From Lachnospiraceae bacterium (GTDB lineage Bacteria; Bacillota_A; Clostridia; Lachnospirales; Lachnospiraceae), in NCBI GenBank assembly GCA_004556565.1, contig SFGN01000127.1, forward strand, positions 1-5,683: a DNA stretch of 5,683 nt, given 5' to 3'. The notes beneath the pieces are model-generated. The model made no database searches, was not told where the DNA came from, and saw nothing but the letters and a program-made list of their open reading frames with translations. Numbering within the stretch: the stretch's first letter is position 1; each line of letters begins with the position of its first letter. Shown here piece after piece: positions 1 to 5,644 of the stretch. The position numbers and the translations under genes are program-made.

Positions 1-64
1 GCAGAGGTGGAAGTGCGGTAACGCATGGAGCTGACTGTCACTAATAGGTCGAGGGCATAACCAA
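1..64 (+). rRNA. 23S ribosomal RNA, 3' end (partial)
   Basis: This is the last part of a 23S rRNA gene whose body lies left of the window. The segment with AGTGCGGTAACGCATGGAGC, then GACTGTCACTAATAGGTCGA, then GGGCATAACC matches by eye the conserved end of bacterial 23S rRNA (E. coli has CACTAATGAACCG-like and GGCTTAACCTT equivalents). The exact mature 3' end is uncertain by a few bases; I placed it two bases past the ACC by analogy with E. coli. The tRNA cluster follows on the same strand with no terminator between, so both are probably one transcript. Confidence 0.93.
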
Positions 65-124
65 AGCAGGTGATAGGTAAAGATGGATGGATTGGAAGGC
101 TAAAGTTCTTTATATGCAGTTTTC

Positions 125-138
125 AAGGTACATACCTT
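125..138 (+). other. Small perfect hairpin in the 23S to tRNA-Asp spacer
   Basis: AAGGT, loop ACAT, ACCTT forms a perfect stem-loop 6 bases before tRNA-Asp (a 6-bp palindrome if the loop closes to CA). The rest of the 80-nt spacer (65-144) holds no 5S rRNA gene and no ORF that I can support. The hairpin may mark a cleavage site for maturation of the precursor transcript; that role is inferred only from position. Confidence 0.4.
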
Positions 139-144
139 CTATAC

Positions 145-218
145 GGCCCAGTGGCTCAGTTGGTTAGAGCGCCGCCCTGTCACGGCGGAGGTCGAGAGTT
201 CGAGTCTCTTCTGGGTCG
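145..218 (+). tRNA. tRNA-Asp (anticodon GTC)
   Basis: A complete 74-nt cloverleaf can be drawn by hand. The acceptor arm is GGCCCAG (145-151) with CTGGGTC (211-217), one G-T wobble, and discriminator G218 as expected for Asp. The anticodon stem is CCGCC/GGCGG (172-176/184-188) and the anticodon GTC lies at 179-181. The T loop carries GTTCGAGTC. The 3' CCA is not encoded (TTA follows). Confidence 0.97.
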
Positions 219-219
219 T

Positions 220-235
220 TACATCGTAAGATGTA
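220..235 (+). other. GUAA-tetraloop hairpin in the tRNA-Asp to tRNA-Val spacer
   Basis: TACATC, loop GTAA, GATGTA forms a perfect 6-bp stem capped by a GNRA-type tetraloop, filling most of the 28-nt spacer. It is a likely structural element of the precursor transcript; a processing role is inferred. Confidence 0.5.
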
Positions 236-246
236 TAATAAAATGT

Positions 247-319
247 GGGGTCTTAGCTCAGCTGGGAGAGCATCTGCCTTACAAGCAGAGGGTCATAGGT
301 TCGAGCCCTATAGGCCCCA
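247..319 (+). tRNA. tRNA-Val (anticodon TAC)
   Basis: This is a 73-nt cloverleaf. The acceptor GGGGTCT (247-253) pairs with AGGCCCC (312-318), with one T-G wobble, and the discriminator is A319. The anticodon stem is TCTGC/GCAGA (273-277/285-289), with anticodon TAC at 280-282 for GUA-type Val codons. D-arm TAGCTCAG and T-loop GTTCGAGCC are present. CCA is not encoded. Confidence 0.97.
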
Positions 320-332
320 CTCAAAGAAATAT

Positions 333-414
333 GGATGGATTCCCGAGTGGCCAAAGGGGGCAGACTGTAAATCTGTTGCAAGTTGCTTCGGTGGTTCGAA
401 TCCACCTCCATCCA
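333..414 (+). tRNA. tRNA-Tyr (anticodon GTA), long variable arm
   Basis: At 82 nt this is a class II tRNA with an extended variable arm (about 377-390, around GCAAGTTGC), as expected for bacterial tRNA-Tyr. The acceptor GGATGGA (333-339) pairs perfectly with TCCATCC (407-413) and the discriminator is A414. The anticodon GTA is at 367-369 in a stem GCAGA/TCTGT (360-364/372-376). CCA is not encoded. Confidence 0.97.
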
Positions 415-416
415 TT

Positions 417-453
417 AAGCCTTATGGCTTGTGCCGATTGCTTAATATAAGCA
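417..453 (+). other. Two tandem hairpins in the tRNA-Tyr to tRNA-Thr spacer
   Basis: AAGCC, loop TTAT, GGCTT (417-430) is followed by TGCTTA, loop ATA, TAAGCA (439-453). Both stems are perfect. This is the longest tRNA spacer (48 nt) and the only one with two hairpins. Likely precursor-processing structures, by position only. Confidence 0.45.
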
Positions 454-462
454 TCAGGTCTC

Positions 463-535
463 GCCGATGTGGCTCAATTGGCAGAGCAGCTGATTTGTAA
501 TCAGCAGGTTATCGGTTCGAGTCCGATCATCGGCT
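463..535 (+). tRNA. tRNA-Thr (anticodon TGT)
   Basis: This is a 73-nt cloverleaf. The acceptor GCCGATG (463-469) pairs perfectly with CATCGGC (528-534) and the discriminator is T535, as usual for bacterial tRNA-Thr. The anticodon stem is GCTGA/TCAGC (489-493/501-505) and the anticodon TGT is at 496-498. T-loop GGTTCGAGTCC is present. CCA is not encoded. Confidence 0.97.
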
Positions 536-547
536 TTAAATTAATAT

Positions 548-621
<74 letters not shown>

Positions 622-624
622 CTC

Positions 625-638
625 AAGACGAAAGTCTT
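625..638 (+). other. GAAA-tetraloop hairpin in the tRNA-fMet to tRNA-Phe spacer
   Basis: AAGAC, loop GAAA, GTCTT is a perfect 5-bp stem with a GNRA tetraloop, centred in the 21-nt spacer. Same pattern as the Asp-Val spacer; a processing role is inferred. Confidence 0.45.
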
Positions 639-642
639 TTAT

Positions 643-715
<73 letters not shown>

Positions 716-724
716 TTTTTTAAT

Positions 725-766
725 TCCTGAATTTCTTTGAACACCATGGAAATTCAGGATTTTTTT
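725..766 (+). terminator. Intrinsic terminator of the rRNA-tRNA operon
   Basis: A perfect 11-bp stem, TCCTGAATTTC (725-735) with GAAATTCAGGA (749-759), encloses a 13-nt loop and is followed at once by seven T residues (760-766). It sits directly after tRNA-Phe, and the next gene lies more than 200 nt further on. It should therefore end the stable-RNA transcript and insulate it from the nan operon. Confidence 0.92.
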
Positions 767-822
767 ATTATATAAAATTTCTGAATTAAAAAAATATTAA
801 TTCTACGATTCTAAGTAGGAAT

Positions 823-842
823 ACAGACAAAATTCTGTGACA
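823..842 (+). promoter_or_regulatory. Candidate operator dyad overlapping a -35-like hexamer
   Basis: ACAGA (823-827) and TCTGT (834-838) form a 16-bp inverted repeat with a 6-bp centre. GTGACA (837-842, five of six matches to TTGACA) overlaps its right edge. With 17-bp spacing the -10 would be AATAAA (860-865), a weak match. A repressor on the dyad would block the -35, which would suit a substrate-induced nan operon. The reading is by eye in A+T-rich DNA, where chance matches are common. Confidence 0.25.
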
Positions 843-886
843 GCATATCAAAAGATATAAATAAATTCCCTTTTCTCCGGCAATAA

Positions 887-914
887 TACAATCAGATAGT
901 TTTAACCTTAGAAC
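887..914 (+). promoter_or_regulatory. Candidate -10 box followed by a 16-bp operator-like dyad
   Basis: TACAAT (887-892) matches TATAAT at five of six positions. It is followed at 899-914 by GTTTTAACCTTAGAAC, a dyad of the form GTTnTAA..TTAnAAC in which six of eight base pairs are symmetric. If the -10 is real, transcription would start near 899 and the dyad would cover the start point, a classic repressor position. I see no convincing -35 for it. The 217-nt gene-free stretch 767-983 otherwise shows only A+T-rich sequence and one further weak inverted repeat, TTCTAC/GTAGGAA (801-821), with one extra base. Confidence 0.3.
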
Positions 915-968
915 AATCACATCAGCTATGAAAATTAATTTCTTTAATATTTGTATATTCCCAGGAAA

Positions 969-976
969 AGGAAGGA
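969..976 (+). promoter_or_regulatory. Ribosome binding site deciding the nanE start
   Basis: AGGAAGGA ends 7 nt before the ATG at 984. The frame stays open upstream to a TTG at 951, but that start would place this Shine-Dalgarno sequence inside the coding region and add 11 lysine/arginine-rich residues atypical of NanE. The ATG at 984 is therefore preferred. Confidence 0.75.
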
Positions 977-983
977 ACAAAAA

Positions 984-1682
984 ATGATTGAACGAGTAGA
1001 AAAGTTAAAAGGTCAATTGATTGTATCATGCCAGGCATTGCCTAATGAACCCTTACATTCTTCGTTTATCATGGGAAGAATGGCTTTGGCTGCCAAGATA
1101 GGCGGTGCGTGCGGTATACGCGCAAATACAAAGGAAGATATTAAAGAGGTTCAGTCTCAGACGGATCTGCCAATTATAGGGATTGTAAAACGAGATTACA
1201 AGGACAGCAAGATTTATATTACACCAACAATGAGAGAAGTAGATGAGTTGATAGAGGTTAATCCGGAAATCATTGCTATGGATGCAACATTTTCTGAGAG
1301 GCCGGGTCATAAGACACTTGATGATTTTTTCTACGAAGTTAAGACTAAATATCCGTATCAGCTATGGATGGCAGATTGTTCTACTGTAGATGAAGCACTT
1401 CATGCCGATGAACTGGGATTTGACTTTATAGGGACAACAATGGTTGGTTACACAGAACAAAGCAGAGGTGACAGGATCGAGGAGAATGACTTTGATATTT
1501 TAAGAAAAATTATTGCCAAAGCAAAGCACAGAGTTATTGCTGAGGGAAATATCAATACGCCGGAAAAAGCGAGACGTGTAATTGAATTGGGAGCATTTAG
1601 CGTAGTAGTAGGATCTATAATTACCAGACCACAGTTAATTACAAAATCATTTGTGGAAGTATTGAATGGATTTAAGTATTAA
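984..1682 (+). CDS. nanE: N-acetylmannosamine-6-phosphate 2-epimerase (NanE)
   Basis: Cytoplasmic enzyme that converts ManNAc-6-P to GlcNAc-6-P (EC 5.1.3.9), the last dedicated step of sialic acid catabolism. The 232-residue protein is of normal family length and covers a whole single-domain TIM barrel. Recognisable NanE blocks are LIVSCQALPNEPLH (12-25), AAKIGGACGIRAN (36-48), PIIGIVKRDY (63-72), ITPTMREV (79-86), IIAMDAT (96-102), MADCST (129-134), GTTMVGYT (150-157), VIAEGNINTPEKA (184-196) and VVVGSIITRPQLIT (207-220). K69 and E187 fall where the catalytic Lys and Glu of characterised clostridial NanE are expected (alignment from memory). The gene is first in the operon after a 217-nt control region and has a good ribosome binding site. 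The 99-nt gap to nanA is the widest between intact nan genes here; I see no terminator in it, so co-transcription is likely. Confidence 0.95.
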   Translation: MIERVEKLKGQLIVSCQALPNEPLHSSFIMGRMALAAKIGGACGIRANTKEDIKEVQSQTDLPIIGIVKRDYKDSKIYITPTMREVDELIEVNPEIIAMDATFSERPGHKTLDDFFYEVKTKYPYQLWMADCSTVDEALHADELGFDFIGTTMVGYTEQSRGDRIEENDFDILRKIIAKAKHRVIAEGNINTPEKARRVIELGAFSVVVGSIITRPQLITKSFVEVLNGFKY

Positions 1683-1781
1683 TGAAATTCAAGGATAAAG
1701 TTTTATTTACGAATGACGAAACAGGATGATTATTTTACATTATACAAAAAAATTTAAAATAAAAAGAAGAGGAGAAAAGAC

Positions 1782-2714
1782 ATGGAAAAACATGACAAGT
1801 ACAAAGGTGTCATTCCTGCTTTTTATGCGTGTTATGATGCAGAAGGAGAGATCAGCCCAAAAGGAGTACAGGCATTAACTAGATACTTTGTGAAGAAAGG
1901 AGTAAAAGGTGTATATGTAAATGGTTCTTCCGGAGAGTGTATTTATCAGAGCATGGAGGAAAGAAAAATTGTTTTGGAAAATGTAATGAAATCAACAGAA
2001 GGAAAACTCACTGTGATTGCACATGTTGCCTGCAATAATACTAAAGACAGTATGGAGCTTGCAGAACACGCAGAAAGTCTTGGTGTTGATGCAATTGCAG
2101 CAATTCCACCAATTTATTTTCATCTGCCGGAATATGCAATCGCACAATACTGGAATGATATCAGTTCAGCTGCACCAAATACAGATTTTGTAATTTACAA
2201 TATTCCGCAGCTTGCAGGTGTTGCACTGACACAGAGCCTGTTTGATGAAATGAGAAAGAATCCAAAAGTCATTGGTGTTAAGAATTCTTCTATGCCGGTT
2301 CTGGATATTCAGATGTTCAAACAGGCTGCTGGAGAGGATTATATAATCTTCAATGGTCCGGATGAGCAGTTTATGAGCGGACGTGTTATTGGTGCGGAAG
2401 GTGGAATCGGTGGAACGTATGGTGTTATGCCGGAGTTATTTCTAAAGCTTGACGAACTTATAAAAGCCGAAGAAATGAATGATGCAAGAAAACTTCAATA
2501 TGCAATCAATGCAATTATTTATAAAATGTGTTCCGCGCATGGAAATATGTACGGTGTTATTAAAGCAATCCTTAAAATTAATGAAAATCTGGAGCTGGGA
2601 GGAGTGCGGAAACCTCTGACATCTCTGATCGACAGTGATATGTCAATTGTAGAAGAAGCAGCTCAGATGATTTGTGATGCGAAAGAAAAATTATTTAATT
2701 ATTCACTAAGATAA
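1782..2714 (+). CDS. nanA: N-acetylneuraminate lyase (NanA), DHDPS/NAL family
   Basis: Class I aldolase that cleaves Neu5Ac to ManNAc and pyruvate (EC 4.1.3.3) in the cytoplasm. The 310-residue protein is one complete DHDPS/NAL barrel. It has the carboxylate-binding motif GSSGE (48-52), the catalytic Tyr in YNIP (Y139) and the Schiff-base Lys in GVKNSS (K167). NGPDEQF (191-197) provides the Asp-Glu pair (D194, E195) that contacts the sugar glycerol chain in known lyases, and GGIGGTY lies at 207-213. The Asp-Glu pair and the neighbouring nanE, transporter and nanK argue for sialic acid rather than dihydrodipicolinate synthase. Compared with E. coli NanA (from memory) three contact residues differ: Thr48 is Ser50, Thr167 is Ser169 and Ser208 is Gly211. 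A strong AGAGGAG site (1768-1774) lies 7 nt before the ATG. The transporter starts 20 nt after the stop. Confidence 0.93.
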   Translation: MEKHDKYKGVIPAFYACYDAEGEISPKGVQALTRYFVKKGVKGVYVNGSSGECIYQSMEERKIVLENVMKSTEGKLTVIAHVACNNTKDSMELAEHAESLGVDAIAAIPPIYFHLPEYAIAQYWNDISSAAPNTDFVIYNIPQLAGVALTQSLFDEMRKNPKVIGVKNSSMPVLDIQMFKQAAGEDYIIFNGPDEQFMSGRVIGAEGGIGGTYGVMPELFLKLDELIKAEEMNDARKLQYAINAIIYKMCSAHGNMYGVIKAILKINENLELGGVRKPLTSLIDSDMSIVEEAAQMICDAKEKLFNYSLR

Positions 2715-2734
2715 GCTTTTTATGGGAGGAAAAC

Positions 2735-4240
2735 ATGCAGGGCTTTACAATTGTTGATTTAATTATCTTAATCGTATATCTGGCAGCAGTATTGTTTGCC
2801 GGTCTTCACTTCGCAAAAAACGAAATGACAGGAAAAGAATATTTTAAAGGTGACGGAACAATTCCGTGGTGGGTAACTTCCGTATCTATTTTTGCAACCC
2901 TGTTAAGTCCGATTTCATTTCTGTCACTTGCGGGTAATTCATATGCGGGAACATGGATCATGTGGTTTGCACAGATTGGCATGCTTCTTGCCATTCCGGT
3001 TACCATCAGATTTTTTCTTCCAATCTACAGTAAGCTGGATATTGACACTGCTTATCACTATCTGGAACTGAGATTCGGAAGTAAAGGATTACGTGTCCTC
3101 GGAGCAGTGATGTTCATCATTTATCAAATAGGACGTATGTCCATTATTATGTATCTGCCATGTATGATACTTGGAAGCCTGACTGGAATTAATGTCAACT
3201 TACTGATTATTATAATGGGGGTAATCGCAATAATTTATTCTTATACAGGAGGATTAAAATCCGTACTGTGGACAGACTTTATTCAAGGATCGGTGTTACT
3301 GGTCGGTGTTACATTTTCATTGTTTTTCTTACTTGCACATCTTGATGGAGGAATTGGTGCGATCTTCAATGCGTTTGCAACGGAACATAAGTTCCTTGCG
3401 GTTGATCAGCCGGTCTTCAATCCTAATATTTTAAAAGACAGTGTATTTATTATGATTGTAGGTGCAGGGTTTAATACTATGGGCTCATACGTATCCAGCC
3501 AGGATATAGTACAACGTTTTACAACGACGACAGATGGCAAGAAATTGAAGAAGATGATGCTGACTAATGGTGCATTATCTATTTTTATCGCAACTGTATT
3601 TTATTTAATCGGCACTGGATTATATGTATTCTATCAACAGAATGTACTTCCGCCGGCAGCGGCACAGGATCAGATTTTTGCATCCTACATTGCATTTGAA
3701 CTGCCGATGGGGATTACCGGACTTCTTTTGGCAGCAATCTACGCGGCAGCTCAATCTACTCTTTCTACAGGTCTGAACTCCGTTGCATCCAGCTGGACAC
3801 TGGATATTCAGGCACGTCTGTCGAAAGAAAATTTGAGTTTTGAAAAGCAGACAAAGATTGGTCAGTATGTATCTTTGATTGTTGGTTTTTTTTCAATTGC
3901 AGTTGCTATTGTATTGGCAAATAGCGGCGTCAAATCTGCATATGAATGGTTCAATGGGTTCATGGGACTGGTACTTGGCATCCTCATAGGTTCTTTTATA
4001 TTGGGCGCATTTACAAAGACTGCAAATACATTTGGCACTGCACTTGCTTTTATAACAGCATCTGCAGTAATGGTTTACATTAAATACTTTGTACCGTCTA
4101 CAAGTGTTACAATCTGGTCTTATTCAATTATTTCAATTGCAGTATCACTGGCAGTTGGAGTCCCTTCAAGCTATATCTGGAGGAAAATAAAAGGTGACAC
4201 ATCTGTGCCGGCTCCGAATACAACCATCTATAAAAACTAA
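2735..4240 (+). CDS. SSS-family Na+/solute symporter, probable sialic acid transporter
   Basis: A 501-residue membrane protein with no cleaved signal and about 13 hydrophobic segments, the usual SSS (SLC5-like, LeuT-fold) layout. Family marks include SIFATLLSPISFLSLAG (51-67, unwound substrate helix), TGGLKSVLWTDFIQ (171-184), SSQDIVQRF (254-262) and AAAQSTLSTGLNS (337-349). Compared from memory with Proteus mirabilis SiaT, R134 in IGRMS matches the Arg that holds the sialic acid carboxylate. S341 and T342 match Na2-site residues, and D181, S344 and T345 match the Na3 site, all at the same offset of one residue. Together with the flanking nanA and nanK this makes Neu5Ac the best substrate guess, with related sialic acid forms possible. 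The GGAGG at 2725-2729 precedes the ATG by 5 nt. Co-transcription with nanA is near certain given the 20-nt gap. Confidence 0.88.
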   Translation: MQGFTIVDLIILIVYLAAVLFAGLHFAKNEMTGKEYFKGDGTIPWWVTSVSIFATLLSPISFLSLAGNSYAGTWIMWFAQIGMLLAIPVTIRFFLPIYSKLDIDTAYHYLELRFGSKGLRVLGAVMFIIYQIGRMSIIMYLPCMILGSLTGINVNLLIIIMGVIAIIYSYTGGLKSVLWTDFIQGSVLLVGVTFSLFFLLAHLDGGIGAIFNAFATEHKFLAVDQPVFNPNILKDSVFIMIVGAGFNTMGSYVSSQDIVQRFTTTTDGKKLKKMMLTNGALSIFIATVFYLIGTGLYVFYQQNVLPPAAAQDQIFASYIAFELPMGITGLLLAAIYAAAQSTLSTGLNSVASSWTLDIQARLSKENLSFEKQTKIGQYVSLIVGFFSIAVAIVLANSGVKSAYEWFNGFMGLVLGILIGSFILGAFTKTANTFGTALAFITASAVMVYIKYFVPSTSVTIWSYSIISIAVSLAVGVPSSYIWRKIKGDTSVPAPNTTIYKN

Positions 4241-4266
4241 ACTGTTATGTAAGGGGAGAAAATGAA

Positions 4267-4513
4267 ATGATATTCGGCAGTATTAAACATCTTGAAGAGT
4301 ATCTGTTTTTGGAGGAACGGATAAAAGAATGTTTTGAATATGCAAAAAGTAATGAACTGGTTTCTTATGAAATAGGACGCTATGAGATTGACGGAGAAAG
4401 ATTCTTTGTAAATATAGTTGAATATACGACATCCAAGTGACGGACACCGTACGGCAGTAGCGGCAGCCGGACCGGAGAAAATTAAAAAAGCGATTTTTAA
4501 AGTGCATATATAG
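4267..4513 (+). pseudogene. yhcH: Decayed yhcH/nanQ (DUF386, Neu5Ac anomerase family) with internal deletion and frameshift
   Basis: An intact ribosome binding site (AGGGGAG, 4252-4258) and ATG lead into a 57-codon frame ending at TGA 4438-4440. It starts MIFGSIKHLEEYL and contains GRYEIDGERFFVNIVEYTT (38-56), a clear N-terminal part of the YhcH/YjgK/YiaL family. Shifted by one base, 4433-4510 encodes PSDGHRTAVAAAG then PEKIKKAIFKVHI, ending at TAG 4511-4513. This looks like the family C-terminus, with its PxKVKK-type end. About 83 codons remain of roughly 150, so some 70 central codons are missing, including the segment that should carry the conserved EAHRxYxDxH-like metal site. Family members speed anomer exchange or ring opening of Neu5Ac for NanA, so the enzyme should be inactive here. 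The 57-residue product could still be translated. The family match is by eye. Confidence 0.82.
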
Positions 4514-4533
4514 TTACAGTAATACTAAAAATA

Positions 4534-4573
4534 AAAGGCAAACCAGAATAAATATTCCGGGTTGCCTTTCTCT
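4534..4573 (+). terminator. Terminator-like hairpin between the yhcH remnant and nanK
   Basis: AAAGGCAA (4534-4541) pairs with TTGCCTTT (4562-4569). The stem continues inward through CC/GG and GAAT/ATTC, with an A-G and an A-C mismatch, to a 4-nt loop at 4550-4553, giving 14 pairs in all. The downstream tract TTTCTCT is only moderately T-rich. The opposite strand has a better tail (CCTTTTATTTTT). It may be a leaky terminator that lowers nanK expression, or a bidirectional one. nanK starts 70 nt further on, and I see no convincing promoter between them. Confidence 0.5.
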
Positions 4574-4643
4574 ATAACGTAGAACAGTCAGAGAGCAAAA
4601 TTCAAAAGCGTTATTAAATATATGGAAAAGCAGGGGTATATCA

Positions 4644-5534
4644 ATGAAAGAATATGTAAGCATAGACATAGGCGGAACGGCAATAAAGTATGGGGTGATC
4701 CGAGATGATGGAGAGATTTTATGCCGCTGTGAGAAGAAGACGGAAGCCTGCAAAGGCGGTCCGTCAATACTTGAAAAAACAGTGGATATTGCCGGAAAAC
4801 TGATCCGGACATATGATATCTGCGGAATCTGTATTTCGACAGCGGGAATGGTAGATACTGAAAAAGGAGAAATCTTTTATTCAGCTCCACTGATTCCTGA
4901 TTATGCAGGAACAAAATTTAAGGAAACGATGGAAAAAACGTTCGGGATTCCATGTGAAGTAGAAAATGATGTAAATTGTGCCGGGCTTGCAGAATATATG
5001 TCAGGAGCATCTATGGGAAGCAGTGTTGCGTTGATGCTGACTGTAGGAACGGGAATTGGCGGATGTATTATTATAAATGGAAAAGTATACCACGGATTCA
5101 GCAACAGCGCATGTGAAGTCGGGTATATGCATATGGACGGAAGTGATTTTCAAACGCTGGGAGCTGCGAGCATTTTGAGTAAAAAAGTGGCAGGATGGAA
5201 TCAGGAAACGGAAGAAATATGGAACGGCTATCACATTTTTGAAGAAGCTAAAAAAGGTGATGAATTGTGCAATAGAGCGATTGATGAAATGACTGATATT
5301 CTCGGAAAAGGAATTGCAAATATTTGCTATGTGATTAATCCGGAAATTGTTGTGCTTGGCGGCGGAATTATGGCACAGGAGGCATTCTTAAGAGACAGGA
5401 TCGAGGAAGCTTTGGAAAAATATCTGATTTCAGATATTGCGAAGAATACCAGAATCGAATTTGCTAAACATAAGAATGATGCAGGTATGCTTGGGGCATT
5501 TTATCATTTTAAAGGATGCCATCAGAAAAGATAA
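4644..5534 (+). CDS. nanK: ROK-family sugar kinase, presumed N-acetylmannosamine kinase (NanK)
   Basis: Predicted to phosphorylate ManNAc with ATP to ManNAc-6-P (EC 2.7.1.60), linking NanA to NanE. The 296-residue protein has the actin-like ROK fold. The N-terminal phosphate loop is SIDIGGTAIKYG (6-17), the catalytic Asp is D109 in VENDVNCAG (106-114), and a second phosphate loop is TVGTGIGG (133-140). The sugar-contact region is SACEVGYM (155-162), and the C-terminal nucleotide site includes NPEIVVLGGGI. It lacks the usual ROK zinc motif CxCGxxGC, and the normally conserved EIGH His is Tyr161. This is a feature of a zinc-less ROK subgroup that also includes beta-glucoside kinases, so substrate assignment rests on operon context. 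AGGGG (4632-4636) lies 7 nt before the ATG. It is the last nan gene in the window. Confidence 0.8.
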   Translation: MKEYVSIDIGGTAIKYGVIRDDGEILCRCEKKTEACKGGPSILEKTVDIAGKLIRTYDICGICISTAGMVDTEKGEIFYSAPLIPDYAGTKFKETMEKTFGIPCEVENDVNCAGLAEYMSGASMGSSVALMLTVGTGIGGCIIINGKVYHGFSNSACEVGYMHMDGSDFQTLGAASILSKKVAGWNQETEEIWNGYHIFEEAKKGDELCNRAIDEMTDILGKGIANICYVINPEIVVLGGGIMAQEAFLRDRIEEALEKYLISDIAKNTRIEFAKHKNDAGMLGAFYHFKGCHQKR

Positions 5535-5576
5535 GAAATAAGAAAACATTGGATAGTATGTCATAAGATTCTTACA

Positions 5577-5634
5577 AAAAAGCACTAGTATGATCCACCC
5601 TAAATACCGTACTGTTTCGCTGAGAATGCTTTTT
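5577..5634 (+). terminator. Candidate bidirectional terminator or fold-back repeat after nanK
   Basis: AAAAAGCA (5577-5584) and TGCTTTTT (5627-5634) are perfect inverted copies. Inside them AGTATG (5587-5592) pairs with CGTACT (5608-5613), with one T-G wobble. The outer arms give a T run on either strand, as in bidirectional terminators, but the 42-nt span between them is large. It lies 42 nt after nanK and is the best candidate for the operon end. The region 5535-5576 shows nothing else I can support. Confidence 0.35.
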
Positions 5635-5644
5635 CGAGAGTGCA

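Noticed and set aside
70..500. Open frames running across the tRNA cluster
   Set aside because: They translate tRNA genes and their spacers; the repeated GRE/GSNPP-type peptides are artefacts of tRNA sequence, not proteins.
951..983. Upstream TTG start extending NanE by 11 residues
   Set aside because: The extension covers the Shine-Dalgarno sequence (969-976) and adds a basic tail not typical of NanE. ATG 984 has ideal spacing.
1713..1741. Possible internal promoter ATGACG-17 bp-TACATT in the nanE-nanA gap
   Set aside because: Only four of six matches in each hexamer in A+T-rich DNA; not enough to claim.
4603..4616. cre-like site (core AAAGCGTT at 4605-4612) in the nanK leader
   Set aside because: The central bases fit the CcpA consensus but the outer TG and CA positions do not, so it may be chance. 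Catabolite repression of the operon remains possible but unshown.
4283..5234. Minus-strand open frames opposite the yhcH remnant and nanK
   Set aside because: They are shadows of the + strand genes, without ribosome binding sites or recognisable domains.
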